The notes under the pieces: generated by a model | Database searches by the model: none | Seen by the model: only the letters and a program-made list of their open reading frames with translations | Told to the model about the DNA's origin: nothing | Origin: Ptychodera flava | Lineage: Eukaryota; Hemichordata; Enteropneusta; Ptychoderidae | Length of the DNA: 64,000 bases | Direction: 5' to 3' | Assembly (NCBI RefSeq): GCF_041260155.1 | Contig: NW_027248395.1 | Location: 62,001 to 126,000 of the forward strand | Program-made: the position numbers and the translations under genes | Part shown: one piece after another, positions 12,000-22,573 of the stretch | How positions within the stretch are numbered: the stretch's first letter is position 1 | Layout: the number at the start of each line of letters is the position of its first letter

Positions 12000-12290
12000 T
12001 TACACAATCTTTTTGCCATGATCATTCTATCTGTTTCCTTCCGCCTCAACGCAATATGGTGGTGCGACCTCCTACACAACCACACTGCTGCCTTTGGCAC
12101 GGTAGGATCTTGTGGCTACCAAAAAGGTCACTGGTTCACTGTCGCATGGCCTGGCTCTCCCCAAGTCTCAATCGAATGGAAGGAGATGTACCCAATACTC
12201 GTCACCTGTTAAATTTACATCGCTGGTATGGGTCCCGCATGCTGTTTCATTGCGACAATCAAACTGTTGTGCACATCTGAATAAAAAGGC
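12000..12290 (+). pseudogene. DIRS RNase H-like domain fragment
   Basis: Short open pieces read GTVGSCGYQKGHWFTVAW, VSIEWKEMYPILV and RMLFHCDNQTVVHI in overlapping frames. This is the typical E-containing helix followed by the 'DNQTVV' catalytic Asp motif of the RNase H that follows the RT in DIRS elements. Frameshifts are present between the segments. Confidence 0.75.
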
Positions 12291-12381
12291 CTGACGAGAT
12301 GCCCAGACATCATGAAACTTAAATGGAGAGATTAAGAGCATTGTTGCCCAAAGCAGATACCGGCTCTACGCCTGTACCAAC

Positions 12382-13320
12382 TTGCCTATGTCCATCCTGC
12401 TTGCTACACAACGACTGACAGAACTAGCAATCGCTTATATCCATAACAATGTCGCTGAGAACACGCGACACACGTACCACGCAGGACAAACTTGTTACAT
12501 GGACTTCTGCTCATCGCACAGACTAGTGGCCTTACCCGTCACAGCTAGGGCAGCCATACTCTCTGTAAAAACCTTGGCAAACTGAGGACTGGCACACAGA
12601 ACCATTAAGGTGCACCTAGCCTTGGTGATGCATCAACACGTTGAACGTGGGTATGTTGACGACGTAATGAAACATGCTCTACTGCAATGGACACTGCAAG
12701 GGATCAGGCGAAGCAGTTGAGAAGTGCATTGGCTTGAACTACCATTCACCATTGACCTGCCCCAGCGCCTCAAGGAATGCGTACGTGAGAGTAACGACAT
12801 GTAGAGCAATGATAAGCTCATGATATGGGCAAGCTTCACACGTGACTTCATGAGAGTGAGTTCACCTCGCCAACACCAATGGAATTTGACGTATACAGCA
12901 CATTGCTAGCCAGGGACATAGTGCTAACGGACGTGATCGAAAATCAGGATAAAATCATCCAAGACTGACCATACGCCCTTTGCACACCATCCATATTGCT
13001 CCAAACGTGACCTCTATGTGTGTGCTGTCTGCGCCTGTGGGAAGTATACTGTGAACAACAGCTACATGTGCCCTGAGGAACTGGCTTCCAATTTATGGAT
13101 GGAACATAGCTCAGACAACAAAGACTAAACCAATGCCTACTGGAACGGCTTTCACATGCGGGAATTACCGATGCTAAGCTGTATGCGACACATAGCTTCC
13201 GCAGTGGTGCAGCCACAACCGCTGCCTAAAACCAGCCTGCCTGACTAGCTCATAAAGATACTACTAGGTAGATGGAGGCGTGACGCATTCGAGATCTACA
13301 TCAGGTAGAAGGTACTCTCG
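12382..13320 (+). pseudogene. DIRS tyrosine recombinase fragment
   Basis: From 12382 a 67-codon block (ENTRHTYHAGQTCYMDFC) resembles the N-terminal SAM-like core-binding domain. Near the end, HSFRSGAATTAA (histidine codon 13191-13193) is the conserved H-x-x-R box. A following RWRRDAFEIYI segment places the likely catalytic tyrosine at 13297-13299, in a different frame. Several stops and frameshifts make it non-functional. Confidence 0.75.
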
Positions 13321-14604
13321 ACATGCCAACAACTCAACGTAGGACTTGGTTCTCGGCAGGCGCTGCCAACGGTGTAATAGCACACATGAACTGTAGACAT
13401 TTGGAATGTTAGGAAGACAAGAATATATGCATCTGTCAAACAGTGATAAGTAAAACTAGAAAGCATTTGCAAGCAAAATCGAAGTTCCAGAGACCAGAGC
13501 AGCGAAGAAACAAGAGAATGTGTAACAAAGATAGGCGCAGAATAAAATAGTGCTTTGGATTTTAATATTCAAGCATGTACCTATATAGTTAGGGCTGATA
13601 GCAGTAAACACCATAATTACAACTAAAAGCAAGGCAGTCCGGGGAATTACAGCACACATATTACAAATGCCTACATGTACAGTAAAAATGCAACAGATAC
13701 ATACCGGGACGACAACGCATGGAAATGTATATCAAATGTGATTCTCGCGAGCCAGAGCAATTATTTTTGTTCTGCTGACCTACGCAAAAATCAATCGCTT
13801 GACGGGTAGCGATGAGTTGTTGCCCTAAAGAGGCGCATGGGTTACGACAATGATCAGACGAGAGGAAACATCGGACCTAGGCCGTTGAAATTGAAAACCG
13901 AGGCCACATGCATTTTCATTTGATTAAAAGCACAGACTAAAACAATTTTCATTGCTATGTCGCTGTTTTCACAAGTTACTGACCGTTTGACCTTGGAAAG
14001 TTGACTTGCTTTTACATGCAGCCAACGCATGCCATTGCGGTGACAGACAGTTCACTATGACTGCCTAGCTCTGCATGGCAGGGTCCGCTGTGTGTTAGTG
14101 GCGTTAAACGGCCTCCCACCACAGCCCTGCAGACTGATATAGGAAAAAACCGCTGGTGGCTCCTCAGAAATACGGCGGGCAGTTTCTCCGCCAAAACAGC
14201 AGATTTTGAATCCAAATTTTGCATTGATCTTCGTTTTCGAGCACACCCACCTCGCCTAGGTACACGATGTGCCCAGCCGCGCTTGTAAACTTACGGAAAG
14301 CCTACTTTTCTCTCTCTATGCGAGCGAAGCGATCGTATCCGCCGCCATTGTTAATATGAGCATTCGGGCGAAACAGTATAGCGCCACGTACAGCGAGTAT
14401 TTAGAGAAAAATAAAATCAAAAAGCAACAAAAAACAAAGCGAAAGAAAGCTAGAATTATTAATAGCTGAACGCAATATGATAGTTGAGCAATGCAAATAA
14501 AATAAATAATAAATAAACAAACAAGAAATGCCCGTAAAACCCATCAAGCTGAGCGATGACGTAATAAGCGTGTCGCAATGCATTCTGGGTAATTAAGGTA
14601 AAAT
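13321..14604. other. Non-coding; nothing recognised
   Basis: Contains no supported gene. The 66-codon frame at 14269-14469 is lysine-rich at its end (AAA-rich DNA) and has no recognisable domain. A short GCGAGCGAAGCGATCG near-palindrome occurs about 14321-14336. Confidence 0.35.
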
Positions 14605-15541
14605 TTGTGTATAGCATGTTCTATGGTAGTAATACCGGAAATAGAGAAAGAAAGATAGAAAGAAAGAAAGAAAGTGAGCAAATACTAACAGTTCAAGAGC
14701 TGGTCTCTGGAACTAATAATCCCGGTCAGGTAAGCATTGTATGCAAGTTCTGCAAAACACTGTGATCATCAGGCACCTATATCAACACAACTGAAGTACA
14801 AAAAGTGAAGTATGAATAGCATGAGTATTCCAGCGTATATTTTGAGATTTTAGCAGCGTTACACCAGACACAGCATATGTTGGATATGGTAATTAAATTA
14901 CGCTATTTGGCTTTAATACACAGCAAAGACTGTAGTCAATTCTTTGTAACACAAATGAGATGAACACTGTGATACAAATACACGAAACACTCTTGTATTC
15001 AAACACTAAAGATTGCTCTAAACACCTAACAAATTGCAAAGTATCTAGCACTGCTTTTGGCAGATGTCCTGGATGATATAAATGTTAGGACAGAGAATAG
15101 TGTTGAATGCCTACTGAGCCAGACCAGTAAATTATTGTTCTATTATAATGTAAACATCAGATTAGTGTAATTCCTACCCTTTTTCTAAGATTTCTATTCT
15201 CCAAATCTGAGATTCAGCTTAGTGACAGATAGTTTCTTCGAGCCATCATTTTTTAATGTTTTGACAATTTTATTGTACAATTTACCAGCCTTTAACATAT
15301 CTGTAGGTACATACAGAAATTAATAGACCATTTCAGACTAATTTCAACGTAAATACTTTGGCTATTTGTGATTGCAATAGAATCAGCTAATAGCAACCTG
15401 AAGAAAAGTTGCTACGTGTAAATTTGCAATGGAGGGGCTTTTAATGTTGGTATTAAAATGTAAATGGATTTGCCAAGGTAAGACTTATAATAAGTTCTTG
15501 CCTGCTTTATTTTTTTAATATACTGAGATATTTTTGTATGT
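14605..15541 (+). repeat. Triplicated block, copy A, left part (split by the LTR element)
   Basis: Aligns by eye with 23860-24720 (copy B) and partly with 26990-27230 (copy C). Shared landmarks are CAAAAAGTGAAGTA, TGGATATGGTAA, TTTGGCTT, GATACAAATACAC, AATTGCAAAGTATCTA, ATAAATGTTAGGAC, CAATGGAG and CTTGCCTGCTT. It contains an exon-like piece at about 14690-14713 ending ATCCCGGTCAG|GTAAGC. The same copy resumes at 21709 after the retrotransposon. Confidence 0.75.
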
Positions 15542-16130
15542 TGTTATGTAGGTATTTCCCCCACACTCATCATGACCTGAGTTTAATTAGTCTAGAACAT
15601 TCTCAAGGTCACTGCCCTTAATGACCTCACAACCTTGAATTCAATTAGTCATGTTTGGAATGTTCTAGAAAGTAATTAGTTGTGTAAGAGAGATAATTTT
15701 AGAACAGTAATTAGCATGTCAATAGAAGTTCTAGACTGTTCTTATTTGCTCTTATGTAAGCACATGTGTATAAAAAGGGGATGTGCACAGCTTCCAGTCA
15801 GACTTTTGGGATCGTGTCTCTTGTGTGTTACTAAACTCCAGCAGTAGTCATTCTCAAGACTTTTCAAGACCTTCACTGCCAACGCTGGATTTATACTGTA
15901 GACTTTGTGCAGCTTCAGGCCTGCAAGCCAAAGGACTATTCATTCATCCGACTGACTGTTACAACTCTGAGACTGGAGCTTTGCCGTCCAAGCTGAGATA
16001 AGTAGTCTGTACACTTTTGAAAGCTTGTATTCTATCCCCGACTTAGCAATTAGTTTTATTTTCGTAATAAATTTTGTTTAAACGTTAACTGCTGAGTTCA
16101 CCCTATTGTTCGTTTTCTCTGCACGTAACA
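15542..16130 (+). repeat. 5' LTR
   Basis: Starts TGTTATGTAGG and ends CTGCACGTAACA. It carries a TATA box TATAAAAAG (15769-15777) and a polyadenylation signal AATAAA (16066-16071). A short open frame downstream of the TATA box (15783-16001) is shared with the 3' LTR but has no recognisable domain. Confidence 0.95.
15769..15777 (+). promoter_or_regulatory. TATA box of 5' LTR promoter
   Basis: TATAAAAAG in the LTR, identical in the 3' LTR at 21348-21356. Its position about 230 bp into the LTR fits a U3/R boundary shortly downstream. Confidence 0.75.
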
Positions 16131-16133
16131 AAT

Positions 16134-16151
16134 TGGGGGCTCGTCCGGGAT
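16134..16151 (+). promoter_or_regulatory. tRNA-Pro-type primer binding site
   Basis: TGGGGGCTCGTCCGGGAT lies 3 bases after the 5' LTR. It is the 18-base sequence complementary to the 3' end of tRNA-Pro, as used by murine-leukaemia-type retroviruses. This indicates priming of minus-strand DNA synthesis by tRNA-Pro. Confidence 0.9.
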
Positions 16152-16230
16152 ACGAATATTTTGAGCCGTTTGACAACATTTTGACAGCCTTTTCAAAACT
16201 ACTACACTGTGAACTCAGCAAAATTCAATC

Positions 16231-17430
16231 ATGGCGGAATTCAAGCCAGACGAATTTATGGATGACCTTGATCGGGACACATTTAATTCCCTCAGAAAAG
16301 ACAACCTCATAGCACTGGCAAATTTCTTTAAAGTAGATGTCAAAAGATCTATGCGCAAGCGAGAAATACAGTTCAAGATTGCAAAACATTTAGTTAATTC
16401 TGGCAATTTTTAGGAGTCTGAGTCTTCCTTCGAACTCAAAAAATTAGAATTAGAAATACAGGCAGATTTGGAGTTTAGGAAATTGGAATTGGAAAAGGAA
16501 AAATTGCAAATGGAAGAAAGGGAAATGCAGGAAAAATTACGAATGAAAGACAAAAAATTACAAATGGAAGAAAGACAGAGAGAAAAGGAGAGAGAATTGG
16601 AAGAACATCGACTACAGTTAGAAATGAGACGTTTAGAGCTTGGACTGTCAGGAAAATTCTTCCCTTCAGACAAGTTTGACAGCACTAAGCATTTCAGTTT
16701 AGTTCCCCCTTTCCAAGAAAAGGATGTTGATAAATATTTCCTTCATTTTGACGAAATTGCTCAGAGTCTGAACTGGCCTAAGGAGTCCCGGTCTATGCTT
16801 CTGCAGAGTGCTTTGGTGGGTACAGCCAGAGAAATTTACATTCAGTTGTCAGTAGAGCAGGCTTCAGATTATGATTCTGTGAAGGAATTAATTCTCAAGG
16901 GCTATGAGTTGGTGCCTGAAGCTTACCGTCAGAAATTTAGGGATTGTGAGAAGGTGAAAGATCAAACCTATGTTGAATTCGCTCGGACAAAAGAACAACT
17001 GTTTGATCGTTGGTGTTCTTCGGAAAAGGTCAGTCAGATTTATGACAAATTACGACAACTTGTTTTGATTGAGGAATTTAAAAGGTGCATCCGGAGTGAC
17101 ATCAAGACGTTTATCAATGAACAAAAGGCAGATACATGGAGGTTGCTGCACGTTTGGCCGATGATTATTAATTGACTCACAAATCTTCATTTCTCAGCAA
17201 ACCATCCCTGTCCTTTTCCTACAGAGTCAATGCAGGTAAATTTAACTCCTCCTTTCATCCAAGAATTTCTCAAAGGAGAGTAGAAAATCAAATGACAGCG
17301 GTTCACAGAGTTCAAGTAACACTCCCACATCATCAGATCCCAAGTCTCAATCTCCTTCTGACAAACAGTTCGGTACACTTTCTTGTAATTATTGTAAGAA
17401 AGACGGCCATTTAATGTCAGATTGTTTCAA
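16231..17430 (+). pseudogene. gag: gag (coiled coil, SCAN-like capsid region, zinc knuckle), broken
   Basis: The structural protein forms the retrotransposon particle. The start at 16231 (ATGGCGGAATTC) follows the primer site by 80 bases. An in-frame TAG at 16411-16413 interrupts codon 61, and the same frame continues to a stop at 17173-17175. After the stop come a Lys/Glu-rich coiled coil (about 16440-16650) and a helical region (about 16708-17140) with KDVDKYFLHFDEIAQSLNW, LVGTAREIYIQLS and GYELVPEAYRQKF. This resembles the SCAN domain, which is known to derive from the gag of Gmr1-like elements. A CCHC knuckle, CNYCKKDGHLMSDC, lies at 17384-17425 in another frame, so a frameshift lies between 17140 and 17380. 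Confidence 0.85.
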
Positions 17431-17596
17431 ATTGAAAAGAAAATGTGAAGGTCGAAGTGGTCAAAGTGGATCTAAGCCCACCGGCTTATTTCTTCATCAA
17501 CTCAATTAGAGTCAATAATGTGTGCAACACATTTTCTGAGGTTAAACCGCTCTCATCCCCAATTAATGAGGTCAAGGTCAATCTCAAGATAGCATT

Positions 17597-17947
17597 ATGG
17601 GTATTTCCGATCCCTTTATTCATAATGGTTTTATATCACTTTCTAGTGATTTCTCTTCCGCTACCCCTGTCAAAAGTTTAAGAGATACTTGGGCTTCCCA
17701 GTCTCTTTTGTTGGCAGATACCCTGCCGTTTTCTGAAAAGTCATTTTCAGGTTCTAAAGTTCTTATTAAGGGGGTAGATTGTAATGACTACATTCCTGAT
17801 CCTCTCCATAATGTCTATTTGTCTTCAGACTTTGTTTCTGCACCTGTGACTTTAGGTATTAGGCCCTTTTTGCCTTTCGAAGGGATTCACCTTCTTCTTG
17901 GAAACGACCTTGCTGGGGACAAGGTCATTACAAATCCACACTTGTGA
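17597..17947 (+). pseudogene. Retroviral-type aspartic protease with altered active site
   Basis: A 116-codon open block between gag and integrase. LRDTWASQSLLL (Asp codon 17684-17686) aligns with the D-T/S-G-A active-site loop of retropepsins. The usual Gly is Trp here (TGG at 17690-17692). Downstream, IHLLLGNDLAGDKV matches the conserved 'LLGxDL' strand near the C-terminus. With the Gly lost, catalytic activity is unlikely. Confidence 0.8.
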
Positions 17948-18399
17948 CTGATAATCCTAGTTTAGATCAGGATACAGAGCCATTGAACAAGAGATACCTG
18001 ATTTATTTCCTTCGTGTGCTATTACTCGAACCATGTCAAAGAAAACTTCTGAGAATCAAAATACTCTCAAAAATAATGTCACAGATGTTGACTTAAATGA
18101 CACCTTTCTCAGTCAGGTGTTTGACACAGATCATTTCGTTATCCCTGATGGATTTGAAACTTCCAGTAAAACTTCTGCTGACCGAAGTCAGACATTTTCT
18201 AGATCAAATCTCATTGCAGAACAACACAAAGACCCAGATATTTTGTCTTTGTTTGACAGGGTAGATGATGAAGGTAAACTTCAGATAGCTCTGTTTCCTA
18301 TTATACAAAATCTGGTATTCTCATGCGTAAATGGAGACCTCCAGATGTTTTGGTTGATGACGATTGGGCTATAAAACACCAAATTGTGATTCCAAAGCC

Positions 18400-19480
18400 C
18401 TACCGTGCTGAAATATTGCGCCTGGCCCATGAAACCCCCTTGGCTGGTCATCTTAGGAGTCAGGAAAACTTATCATAAAATTCTCAGTCACTTTTATTGG
18501 CCTAATCTCAAGCAGGATGTAGCACATTTCTGTAAAATTTGTCACACATGTCAAATGGTAGGAAAGCCAAATCAGACCATTCCAAAGGCCCTTTACAGCC
18601 AATTCCTGCATTTCAAGAACCATTTAGTAGGATACTAATAGACTGTGTTGGGCCCCTACCAAAAACAAGATCAGGAAATGAGTACATGTTGACAATTATG
18701 TGTACATCAACTCTGTTCCCCGAAGCCATACCACTGAGAAATATAAAGGCAAAGACTATAGTGAGAGCTTTAGTCAACTTTTCACTTTATTTGGCCTCCC
18801 TAAATGTGTCCAGTCCGATCAAGGCTCCAACTTTATGTCTGGTATTTTTCAACAAGTAATGGATCAGCTAGGCATTAAACAGTATAGGTCATCCGCCTAT
18901 CATCCAGAAAGTCAGGGTGCTCTTGAGCGATTTCATCAAACTTTGAAAAACATGATTAGGACCTACTGTTTTGACACAGAGAAGCAGTGGGATGAAGGAA
19001 TTCATTTTCTGCTCTTTGCTGTTAGAGAGTCAATTCAAGAGACTCTTGGTTTAGCCCATTTGAGCTTGTATTTGGACATACAGTCCGTGGCCCACTTAAG
19101 CTCGTTAAAGAGAAATTCCTATCAGACGATGATGATTGTCTGAATACTTTGCAAAATGTGTCAGATTTTCGTACAAAACTCTCTAAAGCATGTGAATTAG
19201 CCAGAGAAAATCTTGAGTCATCTCAGCAGTCAATGAAAACCAAATATGATAAAAACACCTCAAAACGGAAGTTTGAACCAGGTCAAAAGTTCTTGTTCTA
19301 CTTCCAATTCCTGGCAAACCACTCCATGCTCGTTACTTTGGGCCATACCTAATTGATAAGAAATTGAGTGATTTAAATTACATCATAATAACACCTGACA
19401 GGCGAAAACAAAAACAGCTATGTCACATAAATATGCTTAAGCCATATTTGGATAGGGATAATCCTACTATAACTCAGCCT
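18400..19480 (+). pseudogene. Integrase (HHCC, DD35E, GPY/F), frameshifted
   Basis: An HHCC zinc-binding domain has its histidine part, HETPLAGH (18428-), in one frame and CKICHTC (18531-) in the next frame. The catalytic core has Asp in ILIDCVGPLP (18641), Asp in VQSDQGSNF (18817-18819) and Glu in SQGALERFH (18925-18927). The last two are separated by 35 residues, a D-D-35-E core. The C-terminal GPY/F module reads in alternate frames around 19290-19440. Several frameshifts prevent a complete enzyme. Its position upstream of the RT is diagnostic for Gmr1-type elements. Confidence 0.9.
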
Positions 19481-19639
19481 GTCAGTACCGTCAGTTCTGG
19501 CCATTATGAAGATAGTAATACTGAAACTGACTTGAGTGAAAATACTCTAAACTCAAAGCTGGGCTCGGTCAAGCTTCAGAACTCAGAATCCTGGAGAAGC
19601 TGGAGTCTACAAAGTTGGCACACCTCCAGCCAGAACAAC

Positions 19640-21030
19640 AACAACAGGTGAAAGAACTGCTCCATGAATATAAACACCTGTTTCAAGATGTTCCAACGAG
19701 GACAAACGTCATCTATCACGACGTTGATGTTGGGGACAGTAAGCCTGTAAACAACATCCATACAGACTGAATCCAACGATAGCGAAATATTTCCACGAAG
19801 AAGTAAAATACCTGCTGGACAATGACTTTATTGAACCCAGTAAAAGTAACTAGAGTTTGCCGTGCATACTTGTTCCCAATCAGATCACAGTTATCGTATG
19901 TGCACGACTTTGGAAATTCAACACTTTAACAAAGACAGACACTTTCCCGATCCCGAGGATTGATGACTGCATCGACTGAGTGGGAAAAGCCAAGTATGTG
20001 ACGAAATTTGACCTACTGAAGGGATTTTGGCAAGTCCCTCTGACGGATCGTGCTCGTGAAATATCCGCCTTTGTTACACCAGACGGATTGTTCCAGTACA
20101 AGGTGATGCCATTCGGAATGAAGAACTCTCCGGCAACGTTCCAACGGATGATCAACGATGTCATATCCGGGCTAAACGGATGTGCAGCTTACGTCGACGA
20201 CGTCGTCCTGTATAGTGACACCTGGGAAGAACACATCAAGCTCATGCGGAAGTTCTTTGAGAGACTGAGCAAAGCAATGTTGACTGTCAACCTTGCCAAA
20301 TCTGAGTTTGGTTGGGCGAGGGTGACTTACCTTGGACATACTGTAGGACAGGGTGAGGTGAAACCTGTTGATGCCAAAATCAGTGCCATTTCAAGTTTTC
20401 CCTTACCAAACTGCAAACGACAACTGATGCGCTTTCTGGGTATGGCTGGTTACTACAGAAAATTCTGTCCAAATTTCTCCACAATTACTGAGCCTTTGAC
20501 TAACTTACTTAAAAAGAAAGTAAAGTTTGTTTGGTCAGAGCAATGCCAACAGGCATTTGATACACTTAAAGCCATACTGCAAAGTGCTCCAGTGTTGTCT
20601 GCACCAGATTTCACTTTGCCATTCAAATTAGCTGTAGATGCTAGTGATACGGCTGCTGGTGCTGTTTTATTGCAAGAGGATAGTCATGGTGTAGATCATC
20701 CTGTTTGCTATTTTTTACGCAAATTTACAAATCCCAGAGAAACTACTCTACCATTGAAAAAGAGTGTTTATCTTTGATATTAGCTTTACAGCATTTTGAA
20801 GTTTATGTTACTTCTTCAAATCAGCCAAAAGTCGTCTATATTGATCACAACCCTGTTTTTCTGCAGAAATTTATAAGGCAAAAATCAGAGATTGTTAAGA
20901 TGGAGTTTAATGTTACAGGAGTTTAATCTTGATATTAGACATATCAAAGGCAGAGACAATTTAATTGCAGACTGTCTCTCTCGTATTTTGACTTCATTGT
21001 TGTTCACTTTCAAGAAATTTAACTTTAGAG
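19640..21030 (+). pseudogene. Reverse transcriptase and RNase H, frameshifted
   Basis: A 265-codon block (19980-20777) holds KYVTKFDLLKGFWQVPL, FQYKVMPFGMKNSPATFQR and the catalytic AAYVDDVVLYS (YVDD at 20190-20201). The thumb/connection motif FLGMAGYYRKFCPNFS and the RNase H start LAVDASDTAAGAVLLQ follow. A frame change near 20735 separates this from STIEKECLSLILALQHF (RNase H Glu). A further change precedes RHIKGRDNLIADCLSR (about 20935-20985). Upstream of 19980 the RT N-terminus is interrupted by stops. Typical Ty3/gypsy RT/RH order, but downstream of integrase. Confidence 0.92.
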
Positions 21031-21103
21031 TAAAAAAAAGTACTTAAATCTTTTTCAAGATTACATTTGCAAAGAAAGATTTTTCTTTGAAAAATGTTCT
21101 TTT

Positions 21104-21117
21104 TTGAAGAGGGGGTG
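21104..21117 (+). promoter_or_regulatory. Polypurine tract
   Basis: TTGAAGAGGGGGTG abuts the 3' LTR. The purine run primes plus-strand synthesis in LTR retroelements. Confidence 0.75.
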
Positions 21118-21708
21118 TGTTATGTAGGTCATTTCCCCCACACTCATCATGACCTGAGTTCAATTAGTCTAGAACATTCTCAAGGTCACTGCCCTTAATG
21201 ACCTCACAACCTTGAATTCAATTAGTCATGTTTGGAATGTTCTAGAAATGTATTATTGTTGTGTAAGAGAGATAATTTTAGAACAGTAATTAGCATGTCA
21301 ATAAAAGTTCTAGACTGTTCTTATATGCTCTTATGTAAGCACATGTGTATAAAAAGGGGACGTGCACAGCTTCCAGTCAGACTTTTGGGATCGTGTCTCT
21401 TGTGTGTTACTAAACTCCAGCAGTAGTCATTCTCAAGACTTTCCAAGACCTTCACTGCCAACGCTGGATTTATACTGTGGACTTTGTGCAGCTTCAAGCC
21501 TGCAAGCCAAAGGACTGTTCATTCATCCGACTGACTGTTACAACTCTGAGACTGGAGCTTTGCCGTCCCAGCTGAGATAAGTAGTCTGTACACTTTTAAA
21601 GCTTGTACTCTATCCCTGACTTAGCAATTAGTTTTATTTTCGTAATGAATTTTGTTTAAACGTCAACTGCTGAGTTCACCCTTTTGTTCGTTTTCTCTGC
21701 ACGTAACA
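21118..21708 (+). repeat. 3' LTR
   Basis: Same ends as the 5' LTR. About 20 scattered differences are visible by eye over 590 bases. One of them changes the polyadenylation signal AATAAA to AATGAA (21644-21649). The TATA box at 21348-21356 is intact. Confidence 0.95.
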
Positions 21709-22570
21709 ATGTGATGACATTGCTTTTTAGTTATGAAGAGAATCTTTAATTTCGCTCAAAGATGCTGCTCTTTCATACCAAGTATATTTGTGTTTAGCAT
21801 GTTCTATGGTAGTAATACCGACAATAGAGAAAGAAAGAAAGAAAGAAAAAGAAAGAAAGAAGGAAAGTGAGCAAATACTAAATTCGCTATGTAACAGTTT
21901 TGCAGACAGAACAAAAGGTTTTTTACAGCATTATTAAATTCTCACATAGAACTCTTCTGCTTCTTTGTTTCTCATTTTATTTGCAATTAAACTTGCATAA
22001 TCTTTAATGAATTAATGATTTTCTTACACATTAGCTCAAAGTAGTAAAATTGCCATCTCGGCTTGCTATTCCAGGCCGCATGTTAAGTACACTAGCCAAC
22101 AAAGTTAGCTCAATCAGAGCTAATGGTATATTTGAAAACGATTTTGCTTTCAAACCCAATTCAAATTCTGACGAGGTTACTCCCATGACAGGTAGAAATT
22201 ATTTAGTTTTCAGAGTAATTCTAATGGCCTTGGAAAACCCACATACTTTCCTGAACAAAAACAGGTTGCAGCTCACCTAAGACAGCTCACATATATGTAA
22301 AGCATTGATTTACAGCACTACCTTAGTTTTAGGCACCAAAGTAGATACTGAATTCAGGATGAAATATTTAATGGCTTTTCTGTGGTCTTTCTCTCAATTG
22401 AAATCAACTCTACTTTTCCTAACAGCTCAATGTTTCATTTTTTACAGAAGTTGGATTCAGTGCGGTAGATGAGATATTTTCTTAGAATGTTCAGCAATAT
22501 TCTAAGCAAGTTGATAAATGACTAACAATGGATAAGGAAAATAAGTTCTAGGAAACAGACTTTGCTGACT
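21709..22570 (+). repeat. Triplicated block, copy A, right part
   Basis: Continues copy A after the retrotransposon. It matches 24720-25330 (copy B) and 27215-28080 (copy C) at GAAGAGAATCTTTAATT, CTTCTGCTTC, CTCATTTT, ATAATCTTTA, AACAGGTTGCAGCTCA and, near the end, TTTTCCTAACAGCTC...AAGTTGATAAATG. It includes a GAAA-rich microsatellite (21828-21870). An exon-like piece at 22448-22475 is shortened relative to the one in copy C. Confidence 0.75.
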
Positions 22571-22573
22571 GTA

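Larger units (their letters stand above)
11120..13320 (+). mobile_element. Decayed DIRS-like retroelement (RT, RNase H, tyrosine recombinase)
   Basis: The order reverse transcriptase, RNase H, tyrosine recombinase identifies a DIRS-order element, which integrates by a tyrosine recombinase rather than an integrase. Local base composition is richer in C than the surroundings. All three coding parts are recognisable on the plus strand but broken by stops and frame changes. I did not identify the split or inverted terminal repeats expected at the ends, so the boundaries are approximate. No adenine-methyltransferase domain was seen. Confidence 0.85.
15542..21708 (+). mobile_element. Gmr1-like Ty3/gypsy LTR retrotransposon, full length but mutated
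   Basis: Two near-identical LTRs (589 and 591 bp) start TGTTATG and end CGTAACA, giving TGTTA...TAACA termini. A 4-bp target duplication ATGT flanks the element (15538-15541 and 21709-21712). Inside are a primer binding site, gag with a SCAN-like region and zinc knuckle, protease, integrase and then RT/RNase H. Integrase before RT is the hallmark of Gmr1-type elements (a Ty1/copia-like order in a Ty3/gypsy lineage). Stops and frameshifts interrupt every product, so this copy is not autonomous. The LTRs differ at only a few percent of sites, so the insertion is fairly young. It lies in copy A of the triplicated block. Confidence 0.95.

Noticed and set aside
15783..16001. 72-codon frame in both LTRs
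   Set aside because: Lies in the transcribed LTR leader and is shared only because the LTRs are duplicates; no domain or evidence of translation.
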